Shown here: piece after piece, positions 41,501 to 51,400 of the stretch
Layout: the number at the start of each line of letters is the position of its first letter
Position numbering within the stretch: the stretch's first letter is position 1
NCBI GenBank assembly: GCA_032718475.1
Contig: JAUCBJ010004224.1
Location: 1-64,000, forward strand
DNA length: 64,000 nt
Origin: Nemertoderma westbladi
Lineage: Eukaryota > Xenacoelomorpha > Nemertodermatida > Nemertodermatidae
Direction of reading: 5' to 3'
Translations under genes and position numbers: made by a program
The notes under the pieces: model-generated
Told to the model about the DNA's origin: nothing
The model's input: only the letters and a program-made list of their open reading frames with translations
Database searches by the model: none

Positions 41501-43665
41501 TCAGCCGCATCAAGTTGTACACATGTTCCAACATTAATACCTTCTGGCATCGCTTTATGTAACTTATCTAAATTTAACACTCCGACCCGCGCATAACCAT
41601 CTGTTTCTGGTTGAATAATTGCATTACTGGAAGATAATCCAAGATCTTCCAAAACATTTTGATTAGGTTCAAATAAATATAACTTTGAATTCCCATTGGA
41701 ATTAAAATTGTTCACTTTAATCTTCAACATACTTGCACTACAAGGTGGTATTTGTTTCCCAGCCAATAACGCACAAGTACCAACATTCTCACCCCGTCCC
41801 ATATTCATTACATTATCTTGGGAATCTAGGGAACGCCACCTATTAACAACTTCAGATACTTTATTCATAGCCATATATGACAAATTATTTGAAATGTTTT
41901 CTCCAACTAAAACTGTTTTTACTGTTGAAATATGAATTCCCAGCCCTTCAAACGAATCTGTTCCAATCACAAAGTCCTGGTCAAAGTTTTGAACAACAGA
42001 AATTTCTGTAAGTGAGGAAACATTATCAACTGTTGCTAAAACCGAAAATCTTGCACAAATATCTAACCTGTCTTGTGTCGCTGACTTTAACTCAAGCATA
42101 TCGGGACCTGTATAAACATCTGTGCGTTTTGTTCCTGCCGCCGCAATAATTTTCTTTGCTGTATTCACTGAAGCTAGGGTTCCTTGTGAGCCTGAATCGA
42201 TCAAAGCTGGAAAAACGGAATCCCCAATTTGAACATTATATACACATTTAGGACCAAGTCTAGGGTTTGAACTACCACTAGCCACCGCAATATCACCAAA
42301 TAAATCATTTAATATTGTTGGGTTTACTTTCCGCATTACAGGATTTGCGCTTCCCTGCTGTCTTGGTACTCCGTTATTAGAATAATTACCATTGGTGTCA
42401 GTAGGCCGTCCTGAGGGATTTCTACCGGTATTTGGTCTATTCGGGGCTCCCCCACCTCCACTACCATTATTATCCATATTTCTCCGTGTATTTGTCCAGT
42501 TATTACTGTTAGGCCCGTACAGTTTATCTCGAGGACATTGCTCCTTCCAATGAAATTGATTTCGAAATCCCATTGAGTCGCAAACTTTACAAAAAGGTAA
42601 CCGATTCTGTTGACTTCTATCCGTACCAGTACTGGTATTATTATTGGAACCAGTACTATTGCGATTGTACTGGTTATTACCCCAATTATTATGTCTGATA
42701 TTACCGTAACTGTGTGGATTAGATGAGTTATTTGAGTTTCTGTTCTGATTGAACCAGGAAGGATCCGTCGGGTATCGTCTCGCTGATGCGTATTCATCAG
42801 CAAGGCTCGCTATTTGGCTGAGGCTACGAGGTTTGTGATCCCTGAGCCAGACCTGTAAATTCTGAGGAAGGAATGCTAAGAACTGTTCCATTAAAATGAG
42901 TTCTTCCAGCGAAATTTCCTCTTCCCCAACATCGAGAGTTTGTTCCTGAACCCATCGTCGGAAAGTTTCTCTAATCCACTCCGAAAATTCACTGTGTGAT
43001 TCACTATCCTTTTTCCTATCTTGTCTAAACCGCAGCCGTAGTGCTTCCATGTTAATATCGTACCGCGCACGTATAATTGCTTTAACCAAGTCGTAATTAT
43101 CTGCTTCATCCCCAGATAATGATGAAAACGCTGCTAACGCCTTTCCCGTTAACCGACCTCCAAGTTGTGTCGCCCAGACCGATTTCGACCAACCCTGGAG
43201 CTTCGCCGTCCGTTCAAAGAGAATTAAGAAATGTTCAATGTCGTCATCTTCCTTCAGTGGACGCAACATCGGTTTCGGCGGTTTATCCCGATCATGAACT
43301 CCCGAATTGTTTGCAACTGTAGCAGCAAAGTCCGACATCACTTTAGTGAGAGCGTGTGTTTGTGTTTGTTGTTGATCTAGGACCAGTGAAATCAGTTGTT
43401 GTTGCTGTTGTAAAATGTTCTCTAACATAACATTTCTGACTGGACCAGCTCCTCCACCGCCTGGATCGCCACCTTCTCTCGAATCCCGAAATCCTATACC
43501 GTATTGAGACAATAAATCCCGAGGTTGACCGACAAGAAACGAGATTAAATCTTGCTTCTGTAATCCGCTAATATCGCCGCCGATATCCCGAGTGATATCC
43601 CGTAACCGATCATATGTAAACCCTTCCAGGACTTCCTTCAACCCATAATTGTTCGCCATCGCCAT
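38323..43665 (-). CDS. G3 gag-pol polyprotein, uninterrupted
   Basis: The 1780-codon frame has its ATG at 43665, 134 bases inside the 5' LTR. Domains in order: gag-like capsid region around residues 100-300 (HFLILFERTAKLQGW, then EFSEWIRETFRRW, then EQFLAFLPQNLQVWL), and an N/S/G-rich linker with a Cys-His cluster (CKVCDSMGF, then HWKEQC) near 355-375. Protease has LIDSGSQGTLAS near 487. RT has CVDYRKLNSIT and YIDDVLVCS near 958. RNase H has ETDACETGFGAVLS near 1107. The integrase zinc finger has HLSDHRIW and CLKC near 1345-1380. The DDE core has AIDILSLPL, SDRGANF near 1467 and PQTDGLVERFNRT. A GPY-type motif (FHGPYRLL) lies near 1643. All catalytic residues are present and no envelope gene follows. 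The last 70 or so codons are polypurine tract and LTR, so the native C-terminus may be unusual. Confidence 0.95.
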   Translation of the reverse strand: MAMANNYGLKEVLEGFTYDRLRDITRDIGGDISGLQKQDLISFLVGQPRDLLSQYGIGFRDSREGGDPGGGGAGPVRNVMLENILQQQQQLISLVLDQQQTQTHALTKVMSDFAATVANNSGVHDRDKPPKPMLRPLKEDDDIEHFLILFERTAKLQGWSKSVWATQLGGRLTGKALAAFSSLSGDEADNYDLVKAIIRARYDINMEALRLRFRQDRKKDSESHSEFSEWIRETFRRWVQEQTLDVGEEEISLEELILMEQFLAFLPQNLQVWLRDHKPRSLSQIASLADEYASARRYPTDPSWFNQNRNSNNSSNPHSYGNIRHNNWGNNQYNRNSTGSNNNTSTGTDRSQQNRLPFCKVCDSMGFRNQFHWKEQCPRDKLYGPNSNNWTNTRRNMDNNGSGGGGAPNRPNTGRNPSGRPTDTNGNYSNNGVPRQQGSANPVMRKVNPTILNDLFGDIAVASGSSNPRLGPKCVYNVQIGDSVFPALIDSGSQGTLASVNTAKKIIAAAGTKRTDVYTGPDMLELKSATQDRLDICARFSVLATVDNVSSLTEISVVQNFDQDFVIGTDSFEGLGIHISTVKTVLVGENISNNLSYMAMNKVSEVVNRWRSLDSQDNVMNMGRGENVGTCALLAGKQIPPCSASMLKIKVNNFNSNGNSKLYLFEPNQNVLEDLGLSSSNAIIQPETDGYARVGVLNLDKLHKAMPEGINVGTCVQLDAAEIKSVYSDNLAEGVTALITDKGEREIELENHVDFTDSDLNEGEKDSLLKLLKEYDDVFQLSDDEIGRTEIAEHDIDTGNSSPFKQGVRRIPEKLKEVVAMEVNRMHKMGVIRPAHGPWSSPIVLAPKPDGSIRFCVDYRKLNSITTKDNFPLPHTEEILDQLGSSKYFSCLDLASGYWQLPLTEEAIPKTAFACSAGFYEFIVLAFGLCNAPATFQRTMEKILKDVVVNGRKPCFVYIDDVLVCSPDFDSHLEDVAAVLNQLREANLKLRTRKCKFGRSQIKFLGHIVTRNGLLPNPETVDKIINFPEPKNLKELRRFLGLSNYYRKFIEGYGKIVRPLTSLLKKNTAYCFGMEQRLSFCEVKERLITTPVLRYPDHSRPFILETDACETGFGAVLSQIADDDGQLHPIAYASRQLTNSQQRYTSTQLEVYGLKWACNHFKPYLYGRALTTLVYTDHAAIKGLLLGRHELKGPLARWVIDLTDYISPENVFHRPGKANTNADVLSRMHGTCTAVNDGPESLSESKEEAEIKSDTETNLKEETYVIQSLQLVDPLYKALIDYHQMDALPDDEDLFRQMSTERNSTAVIDGLLYKFDDVGKSRQPRLAVPELWRHKIWSEVHGGRFGGHLSDHRIWSILKLQYWWPKMRKDIFKWTHSCLKCATRNPGRANKPPLMPLQVEGPFDRVAIDILSLPLTQRGNRYCAIISDYLTKWVEAYALQDENATTIADCFVDYISRHGVPRKVLSDRGANFLSEVFRNVCKLCGMKKINTSAYHPQTDGLVERFNRTLLSMLSKTLDRHETDWDDVLSCLLFAYRTSEHSSSKESPFYLLYGRDARLPTETALNSPKTIYQIDLDDYKTELAANLTFAWELARENIEKKQDQYKKQYDKRTQPIKYNVGDRVFLYRPDTVKGKLHKFGWPFHGPYRLLKVTGNNAEIRLVDRPDESPLLVAIERLRPCKPEIENTSFTGDKRKYTRRCPEARACLQSGGGMCRDSYVLVLYVVTRVKEDYRELQYFESVSQLLDYYYVLVGVSQFTVVRCQSESYVIREYICYSYLIMY

Positions 43666-43798
43666 AGTGTACCGGTATTCTCATCCAAATAAATTTAAAA
43701 AAAAATGTTTCTACCCTGCTATCGGTCCGGTAGGTAGGCCTATTTAAATTTCCACGCGGTCCGTACGTGTAGTAGAGTCGCTAATCTCGGTGGGAAGT

Positions 43799-44074
43799 TG
43801 TAAACCACCCTCTCCCGCCTCATATCATAATGACACTCATCTTCCTACAGTCATATCTAATATAATATCAGTACATAATAAGATAAGAATAACATATATA
43901 CTCCCGAATAACATAACTCTCTGACTGACACCGTACTACTGTAAACTGACTGACACCTACCAGTACATAATAATAATCTAACAACTGACTGACAGACTCA
44001 AAATACTGTAGTTCTCGGTAATCCTCCTTCACTCCCGTCACCACATACAGTACTAGAACGTAAGAGTCTCTACA
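43799..44074 (-). repeat. G3 5' LTR
   Basis: 276 bp. The promoter and start site are not identifiable by eye. On the minus strand it ends in GGTTTACA, after which 133 bases of leader precede the gag-pol ATG. Confidence 0.95.
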
Positions 44075-44078
44075 TCGC

Positions 44079-45025
44079 TGTGTTTCCTTGACGGCGACTT
44101 CCCGAGCCTGACAGAATTCCACTGTGTCTGCCAGGTCAAGTCTAGGTTTTTTTGCAAAGACTTCCTCCCTTGTTTTTTCATCGGTGAGTCCGCATACGAG
44201 GAGGGTCAACTTCCAGTCGTCCAGCGTCATATCGGTGACTTGGGCGTCGTCGAAGGCTTCTTGGAGTCGCACCCAGTATTCGTTGAATGTCTGTCGCTCC
44301 GCCTGTCGGTTTTTTAATAATTGGTACCGGTCCACCATAATGTTATGCTGGGCGCCTATGTGATCGTGGATGCGCACCAAGATTTCCTCGACTTGTAGGT
44401 CAGTGTCCGCGGGAATCCCCACTAAATGGTGCAGGTCAGTCAGCAATTCGGTGCTGCAGTAGGCGAAAAAAGTCGCCACCTGCTCCTCGCGTGGTTTGTC
44501 TGACAGGCGAGTTATGGTCTGGTAGTTAGCCCATGCCGCCCGCCAATGTTGGAATCCTGAGAGTTTCGTATTCCGTTCTAGTTTCTCGGGCGTGCGAACT
44601 TGAAGTTTGACGATTGGTGCGTCGTGGTGGGGGCGCCTGTTGGGTGTCTGTGTATCCGGCGTTTCGCGGCGTTGCAAGAGGAGGTGCAGAAGTTCCTCTC
44701 GATCTGCACGTCGGCGTTCCTCTTCCCGCCTCGCGCGCTCCTCCTCGTATGTCGCACGGTTTACTTCATCCGCCCGACGCTGCTGCTCGATTCTATCAAG
44801 CAGTTGGGCGATGTCCATCGTCGGCGCTGCCTGGGTCGGCGCGGCGGGTGTCTCGTCGCCCGCAATATAGCGATGGAGTTTCCGCCTTAGAGAGGCGGTG
44901 GAATCCTTAGGATTCGTTAGTAGGCCTGCATTGTCGCAATGCAGTCGTAGGGATGCCCTATCCATGTCGTCCACTTCCTCGCCAGTAAGTACAAACGTAT
45001 CGTCCGAATTTGGTTTAGAGGCCAT
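44079..45025 (-). pseudogene. Gypsy G2 gag, N-terminal and capsid part
   Basis: The minus frame from the ATG at 45025 gives 315 residues before the G3 LTR. Residues 1-60 are acidic/mixed (GEEVDDMDRASLRLHC). Residues 75-125 form a strongly charged coiled coil (EEERARREEERRRADREELL). Residues 150-310 look like a capsid domain (FQHWRAAWANYQTITRL, then QTFNEYWVRLQEAF, then WKLTLLVCGLTDEKTREEVF). The frame ends VKETQR at the TCGC duplication and continues in register at 38249. The 3' extension into the LTR is accidental. Gag would assemble the virus-like particle. There are no stops, so this gene was broken by the G3 insertion only. Confidence 0.85.
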
Positions 45026-45116
45026 TCTCAGTGGCGATAGGCCTATATACGATCAGAGTACAGTGCCTTTACCGGTAGGTGTTAGGTTCCGACTCGCGGA
45101 CGCCGCGAGCCGAACA

Positions 45117-45127
45117 CGACTGCGCCA
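45117..45127 (-). promoter_or_regulatory. G2 primer-binding site, tRNA-Ser type
   Basis: On the minus strand TGGCGCAGTCG directly follows the LTR end CACACCA. It is complementary to the 3' end of eukaryotic tRNA-Ser (CGACUGCG plus CCA). Such a site primes minus-strand DNA synthesis. Match length is about 11 bases. Confidence 0.6.
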
Positions 45128-45416
45128 TGGTGTGAAAGGTTTGATATCGCATTCGTCCTTCCTTACTGCACTATATTAAACAACAAAAAGATGTATGTAC
45201 ATAATAGAATAACAATTAATATTCCAGGACCACCACCATTATGTAAGGGCCGCAGCGGCCGTTTAGTACCAATGTACCGGTGCTGCGGTGTACAGTATTG
45301 TACAGACTCTGAAGCTGCTGCCACACACAAGCAGTACAGCAGTATATTATTACAGGTCATTCGGGTAGGCCGTATACCCCAGTTATTGAGGCCTCAGTCA
45401 AAAGACAGATACCACA
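45128..45416 (-). repeat. G2 5' LTR
   Basis: 289 bp, TGGTGTGAAAGG to GATACCACA on the plus strand, TG to CA in element orientation. It is bounded by the primer-binding site on one side and the 48-bp satellite on the other. No second LTR exists here because the 3' part of G2 is lost at 27213. It contains a (CCGCAGCGGCC)-type palindrome near 45250. Confidence 0.6.
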
Positions 45417-48400
45417 CCGTTGTGTACTGTGTATAGTAAGTGCATTAAAGAGAAACTATGGGTGCCGTGGTCTACTGTGTATAGTAAGTGCATTAAAGAG
45501 AAACTATGGGTGCCGTGGTGTACTGTGTATAGTAAGTGCATTAAAGAGAAACTATGGGTGCCGTGGTGTACTGTGTATAGTAGTAGTAAGTGCATTAAAG
45601 AGAAACTATGGGTGCCGTGGTGTACTGTGTATAGTAGTAGTAAGTGCATTAAAGATAAACTATGGGTGCCGTGGTGTACTGTGTATAGTAAGTACATTAA
45701 AGATAAACTATGGGTGCCGTGGTGTACTGTGTATAGTAGTAGTAAGTGCATTACAGAGAAACTATGGCTGCCGTGGTGTAATGTGTATAGTAAGTGCATT
45801 AAAGAGAAACTATGGGTGCCGTGGTGTACTGTGTATAGTAGTAGTAAGTGCATTACAGAGAAACTATGGGTGCCGTGGTGTAATGTGTATAGTAAGTGCA
45901 TTAAAGAGAAACTATGGGTGCCGTGGTGTACTGTGTATAGTAGTAGTAAGTGCATAACAGAGAAAATATGGGTGCCGTGGTGTAATGTGTATAGTAAGTG
46001 CATTAAAGAGAAACTATAGGTGCCGTGGTGTACTGTGTATAGTAAGTGCATTAAAGAGAAACTATGGGTGTCGTGGTGTCCTGCGCATAGTAAGTGCATT
46101 AAAGAGAAACTATGGGTGCCGTGGTGTACTGTGTATAGTAAGTGCATTAAAGAGAAACTATGGGTGCCGTGGTGTACTGTGTATAGTAGTAGTAAGTGCA
46201 TTAAAGAGAAACTATGGGTGCCGTGGTGTACTGTGTATAGTAAGTGCATTAAAGAGAAACTATGGGTGCCGTGGTGTACTGTGTATAGTAAGTGCATTAA
46301 AAAGAAACTATGGGTGCCGTGGTGTACTGTGTATAGTAGTAGTAAGTGCATTAAAAAGAAACTATGGGTGCCGTGGTGTAATGTGTATAGTAAGTGCATT
46401 AAAGAGAAACTATAGGTGCCGTGGTGTGCTGTGTATAGTAAGTGCATTAAAGAGAAACTATGGGTGCCGTGGTGTACTGTGTATAGTAAGTGCATTGAAA
46501 AGAAACTATGGGTGCCGTGGTGAACTGTGTATAGTAAGTGCATTAAAGGGAAACTATGGGTGCCGTGGTGTACTGTGTATAGTAGTAGTAAGTGCATTAA
46601 AGAGAAACTATGGGTGCCATGGTGTACTGTGTATAGTAGTAGTAAGTGCATTAAAGAGAAACTATGGGTGCCATGGTGTACTGTGTATAGTAGTAGTAAG
46701 TGCATTAAAGAGAAACTATGGGTGCCATGGTGTACTGTGTATAGTAAGTGCATTAAAGAGAAACTATGGGTGCCGTGGTGTACTGTGTATAGTAAGTACA
46801 TTAAAGAGAAACTATGGGTGCCGTGGTGTACTGTGTATAGTAGTAGTAAGTGCATTAAAGAGAAACTATGGGTGCCGTGGTGTACTGTGTATAGTAAGTG
46901 CATTAAAGAGAAACTATGGGTGCCGTGGTGTACTGTGTATAGTAAGTGCATTAAAGATAAACTATGGGTGACGTGGTGTACTGTGTATAGTAAGTACATT
47001 AAAGAGAAACTATGGGTGCCGTGGTGTACTGTGTATAGTAAGTACATTAAAGAGAAACTATGGGTGCCGTGGTGTACTGTGTATAGTAGTAGTAAGTGCA
47101 TTAAAGAGAAACTATGGGTGCCATGGTGTACTGTGTATAGTAAGTGCATTAAAGAGAAACTATGGGTGCCGTGGTGTACTGTGTATAGTAAGTACATTAA
47201 AGAGAAACTATGGGTGCCGTGGTGTACTGTGTATAGTAGTAGTAAGTGCATTAAAGAGAAACTATGGGTGCCGTGGTGTACTGTGTATAGTAAGTGCATT
47301 AAAGAGAAACTATGGGTGCCGTGGTGTACTGTGTATAGTAAGTACATTAAAGAGAAACTATGGGTGCCGTGGTGTACTGTGTATAGTAGTAGTAAGTGCA
47401 TTAAAGAGAAACTATAGGTGCCGTGGTGTACTGTGTATAGTAGTAGTAAGTGCATTAAAGAGAAACTATGGGTGCCATGGTGTACTGTGTATTGTAGTAG
47501 TAAGTGCATTAAAGAGAAACTATGGGTGCCATGGTGTACTGTGTATAGTAGTAGTAAGTGCATTAAAGAGAAACTATGGGTGCCGTGGTGTACTGTGTAT
47601 AGTAAGTGCATTAAAGGGAAACTATGGGTGCCGTGGTGTACTGTGTATAGTAAGTGCATTAAAGAGAAACTATGGGTGCCCTGGTGTACTGTGTGTGTAT
47701 AGTAAGTGCATTAAAGAGAAACTATGGGTGCCGTGGTGTACTGTGTATAGTAAGTGCATTAAAGAGAAACTATGGTTGCCGTGGTGTACTGTGTATAGTA
47801 AGTGCATTAAAGATAAACTATGGCTGCCGTGGTGTACTGTGTATAGTAGTAGTAAGTGCATTAAAGAGAAACTATGGGTGCCGTGGTGTACTGTGTATAG
47901 TAAGTGCATTAAAGAGAAACTATGGGTGCCGTGGTGTACTGTGTATAGTACGTGCATTAAAGAGAAACTATGGGTGCCGTGGTGTACTGTGTATAGTAAG
48001 TGCATTAAAGAGAAACTATGGGTGCCGTGGTGTACTGGGTATAGTAAGTGCATTAAAGAGAAACTATGGGTGCCGTGGTGTACTGGGTATAGTAAGTGCA
48101 TTAAAGAGAAACTATGGGTGCCGTGGTGTACTGTGTATAGTAAGTGCATTAAAGAGAAACTATGGGTGCCCTGGTGTACTGTGTGTGTATAGTAAGTGCA
48201 TTAAAGAGAAACTATGGGTGCCGTGGTGTACTGTGTATAGTAAGTGCATTAAAGATAAACTATGGCTGCCGTGGTGTACTGTGTATAGTAGTAGTAAGTG
48301 CATTAAAGAGAAACTATGGGTGCCGTGGTGTACTGTGTAGTGTGTATAGTAAGTGCATTAAAGATAAACTATGGGTGCCGTGGTGTACTGTGTATAGTAA

Positions 48401-51400
48401 GTGCATTAAAGAGAAACTATGGGTGTCGTGGTGTACTGTGTATAGTAAGTGCATTAAAGAGAAACTATGGGTGCCGTGGTGTACTGGGTATAGTAAGTGC
48501 ATTAAAGAGAAACTATGGGTGCCGTGGTGTACTGTGTATAGTAAGTGCATTAAAGAGAAACTATGGGTGCCCTGGTGTACTGTGTGTGTATAGTAAGTGC
48601 ATTAAAGAGAAACTATGGGTGCCGTGGTGTACTGTGTATAGTAGTAGTAAGTGCATTAAAGAGAAACTATGGGTGCCATGGTGTACTGTGTATAGTAGGT
48701 GCATTAAAGAGAAACTATAGGTGCCGTGGTGTACTGTGTATAGTAAGTGCATTAAAGAGAAACTATGGGTGCCGTGGTGTACTGTGTATAGTAAGTGCAT
48801 TAAAGATAAACTATGGCTGCCGTGGTGTACTGTGTATAGTAGTAGTAAGTGCATTAAAGAGAAACTATGGGTGCCGTGGTGTACTGTGTATAGTAAGTGC
48901 ATTAAAGAGAAACTATGGGTGCCGTGGTGTACTGGGTATAGTAAGTGCATTAAAGGGAAACTATGGGTGCCGTGGTGTACTGTGTATAGTAAGTGCATTA
49001 AAGAGAAACTATGGGTGCCGTGGTGTACTGTGTATAGTAAGTGCATTAAAGAGAAACTATGGGTGCCGTGGTGTACTGTGTATAGTAAGTGCATTAAAGA
49101 GAAACTATGGGTGCCGTGGTGTACTGTGTATAGTAAGTGCATTAAAGAGAAACTATGGGTGCCGTGGTGTACTGGGTATAGTAAGTGCATTAAAGAGAAA
49201 CTATGGGTGCCGTGGTGTACTGTGTATAGTAAGTGCATTAAAGAGAAACTATGGGTGCCGTGGTGTACTGTGTATAGTAAGTGCATTAAAGAGAAACTAT
49301 GGGTGCCGTGGTGTACTGGGTATAGTAAGTGCATTAAAGGGAAACTATGGGTGCCGTGGTGTACTGTGTATAGTAAGTGCATTAAAGAGAAACTATGGGT
49401 GCCGTGGTGTACTGTGTATAGTAAGTGCATTAAAGAGAAACTATGGGTGCCGTGGTGTACTGTGTATAGTAAGTGCATTAAAGAGAAACTATGGGTGCCG
49501 TGGTGTACTGTGTATAGTAAGTGCATTAAAGAGAAACTATGGGTGCCGTGGTGTACTGGGTATAGTAAGTGCATTAAAGAGAAACTATGGGTGCCGTGGT
49601 GTACTGTGTATAGTAAGTGCATTAAAGAGAAACTATGGGTGCCGTGGTGTACTGTGTATAGTAAGTGCATTAAAGAGAAACTATGGGTGCCGTGGTGTAC
49701 TGTGTATAGTAAGTGCATTAAAGAGAAACTATGGGTGCCGTGGTGTACTGGGTATAGTAAGTGCATTAAAGAGAAACTATGGGTGCCGTGGTGTACTGTG
49801 TATAGTAAGTGCATTAAAGAGAAACTATGGGTGCCGTGGTGTACTGTGTATAGTAAGTGCATTAAAGAGAAACTATGGGTGCCGTGGTGTACTGTGTATA
49901 GTAGTAGTAAGTGCATTAAAGATAAACTATGGGTGCCGTGGTGTACTGTGTATAGTAAGTGCATTAAAGAGAAACTATGGGTGCCGTGGTGTACTGTGTA
50001 TAGTAAGTGCATTAAAGAGAAACTATGGGTGACGTGGTGTACTGTGTATAGTAAGTACATTAAAGAGAAACTATGGGTGCCGTGGTGTACTGTGTATAGT
50101 AGTAGTAAGTGCATTAAAGATAAACTATGGGTGCCGTGGTGTACTGTGTATAGTAAGTGCATTAAAGAGAAACTATGGGTGCCGTGGTGTACTGTGTATA
50201 GTAAGTGCATTAAAGAGAAACTATGGGTGCCGTGGTGTACTGTGTATAGTAAGTGCATTAAAGAGAAACTATGGGTGCCGTGGTGTACTGTGTATAGTAA
50301 GTACATTAAAGAGAAACTATGGGTGCCGTGGTGTACTGTGTATAGTAGTAGTAAGTGCATTAAAGAGAAACTATGGGTGCCGTGGTGTACTGTGTATAGT
50401 AAGTGCATTAAAGAGAAACTATGGGTGCCGTGGTGTACTGTGTATAGTAAGTGCATTAAAGAGAAACTATGGGTGCCGTGGTGTACTGTGTATAGTAGTA
50501 GTAAGTGCATTAAAGAGAAACTATGGGTGCCGTGGTGTACTGTGTATAGTAGTAGTAAGTGCATTAAAGATAAACTATGGGTGCCGTGGTGTACTGTGTA
50601 TAGTAAGTGCATTAAAGAGAAACTATGGGTGCCGTGGTGTACTGTGTATAGTAAGTGCATTAAAGAGAAACTATGGGTGCCGTGGTGTACTGTGTATAGT
50701 AAGTGCATTAAAGAGAAACTATGGGTGACGTGGTGTACTGTGTATAGTAAGTACATTAAAGAGAAACTATGGGTGCCGTGGTGTACTGTGTATAGTAAGT
50801 ACATTAAAGAGAAACTATGGGTGCCGTGGTGTACTGTGTATAGTAGTAGTAAGTGCATTAAAGAGAAACTATGGGTGCCATGGTGTACTGTGTATAGTAA
50901 GTGCATTAAAGAGAAACTATGGGTGCCGTGGTGTACTGTGTATAGTAAGTGCATTAAAGAGAAACTATGGGTGCCGTGGTGTACTGTGGTATAGTAAGTG
51001 CATTAAAGAGAAACTATGGGTGCCGTGGTGTACTGTGTATAGTAAGTGCATTAAAGAGAAACTATGGGTGCCGTGGTGTACTGTGTATAGTAAGTGCATT
51101 AAAGAGAAACTATGGGTGCCGTGGTGTACTGTGTATAGTAGTAGTAAGTGCATTAAAGAGAAACTATGGGTGCCGTGGTGTACTGTGTATAGTAGTAGTA
51201 AGTGCATTAAAGAGAAACTATGGGTGCCGTGGTGTACTGTGTATAGTAAGTGCATTAAAGAGAAACTATGGGTGCCGTGGTGTACTGTGTATAGTAAGTG
51301 CATTAAAGAGAAACTATGGGTGCCGTGGTGTACTGTGTATAGTAAGTGCATTAAAGAGAAACTATGGGTGCCGTGGTGTACTGTGTATAGTAAGTGCATT

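Larger units (their letters stand above)
38254..44074 (-). mobile_element. Ty3/Gypsy retrotransposon G3, complete, 5.8 kb
   Basis: Two 276-bp LTRs (38254-38529 and 43799-44074) start TGTAAACC and end TCTCTACA on the plus strand and differ at one position (CACTCTCG versus CACTCCCG). The flanks carry TCGC at 38250-38253 and 44075-44078, a 4-bp target duplication. The coding strand is minus, with one gag-pol frame between the LTRs. A polypurine tract (GCAAAGCGGGGGGGGGATG on the minus strand, 38530-38549) adjoins the 3' LTR. The expected TGG primer-binding site next to the 5' LTR is not obvious (ACTTCCCACCGAG instead). It is inserted in the gag gene of G2. One difference in 276 bases indicates a young insertion. 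Confidence 0.95.

Noticed and set aside
43775-43798. Primer-binding site for G3
   Set aside because: The sequence next to the LTR on the coding strand, ACTTCCCACCGAG, lacks the TGG expected for a tRNA 3' end, so no site was annotated.
44600-44910. Plus-strand frames of 87-98 codons over the G2 gag
   Set aside because: They are antisense shadows of the GC-rich, charged gag coding strand.
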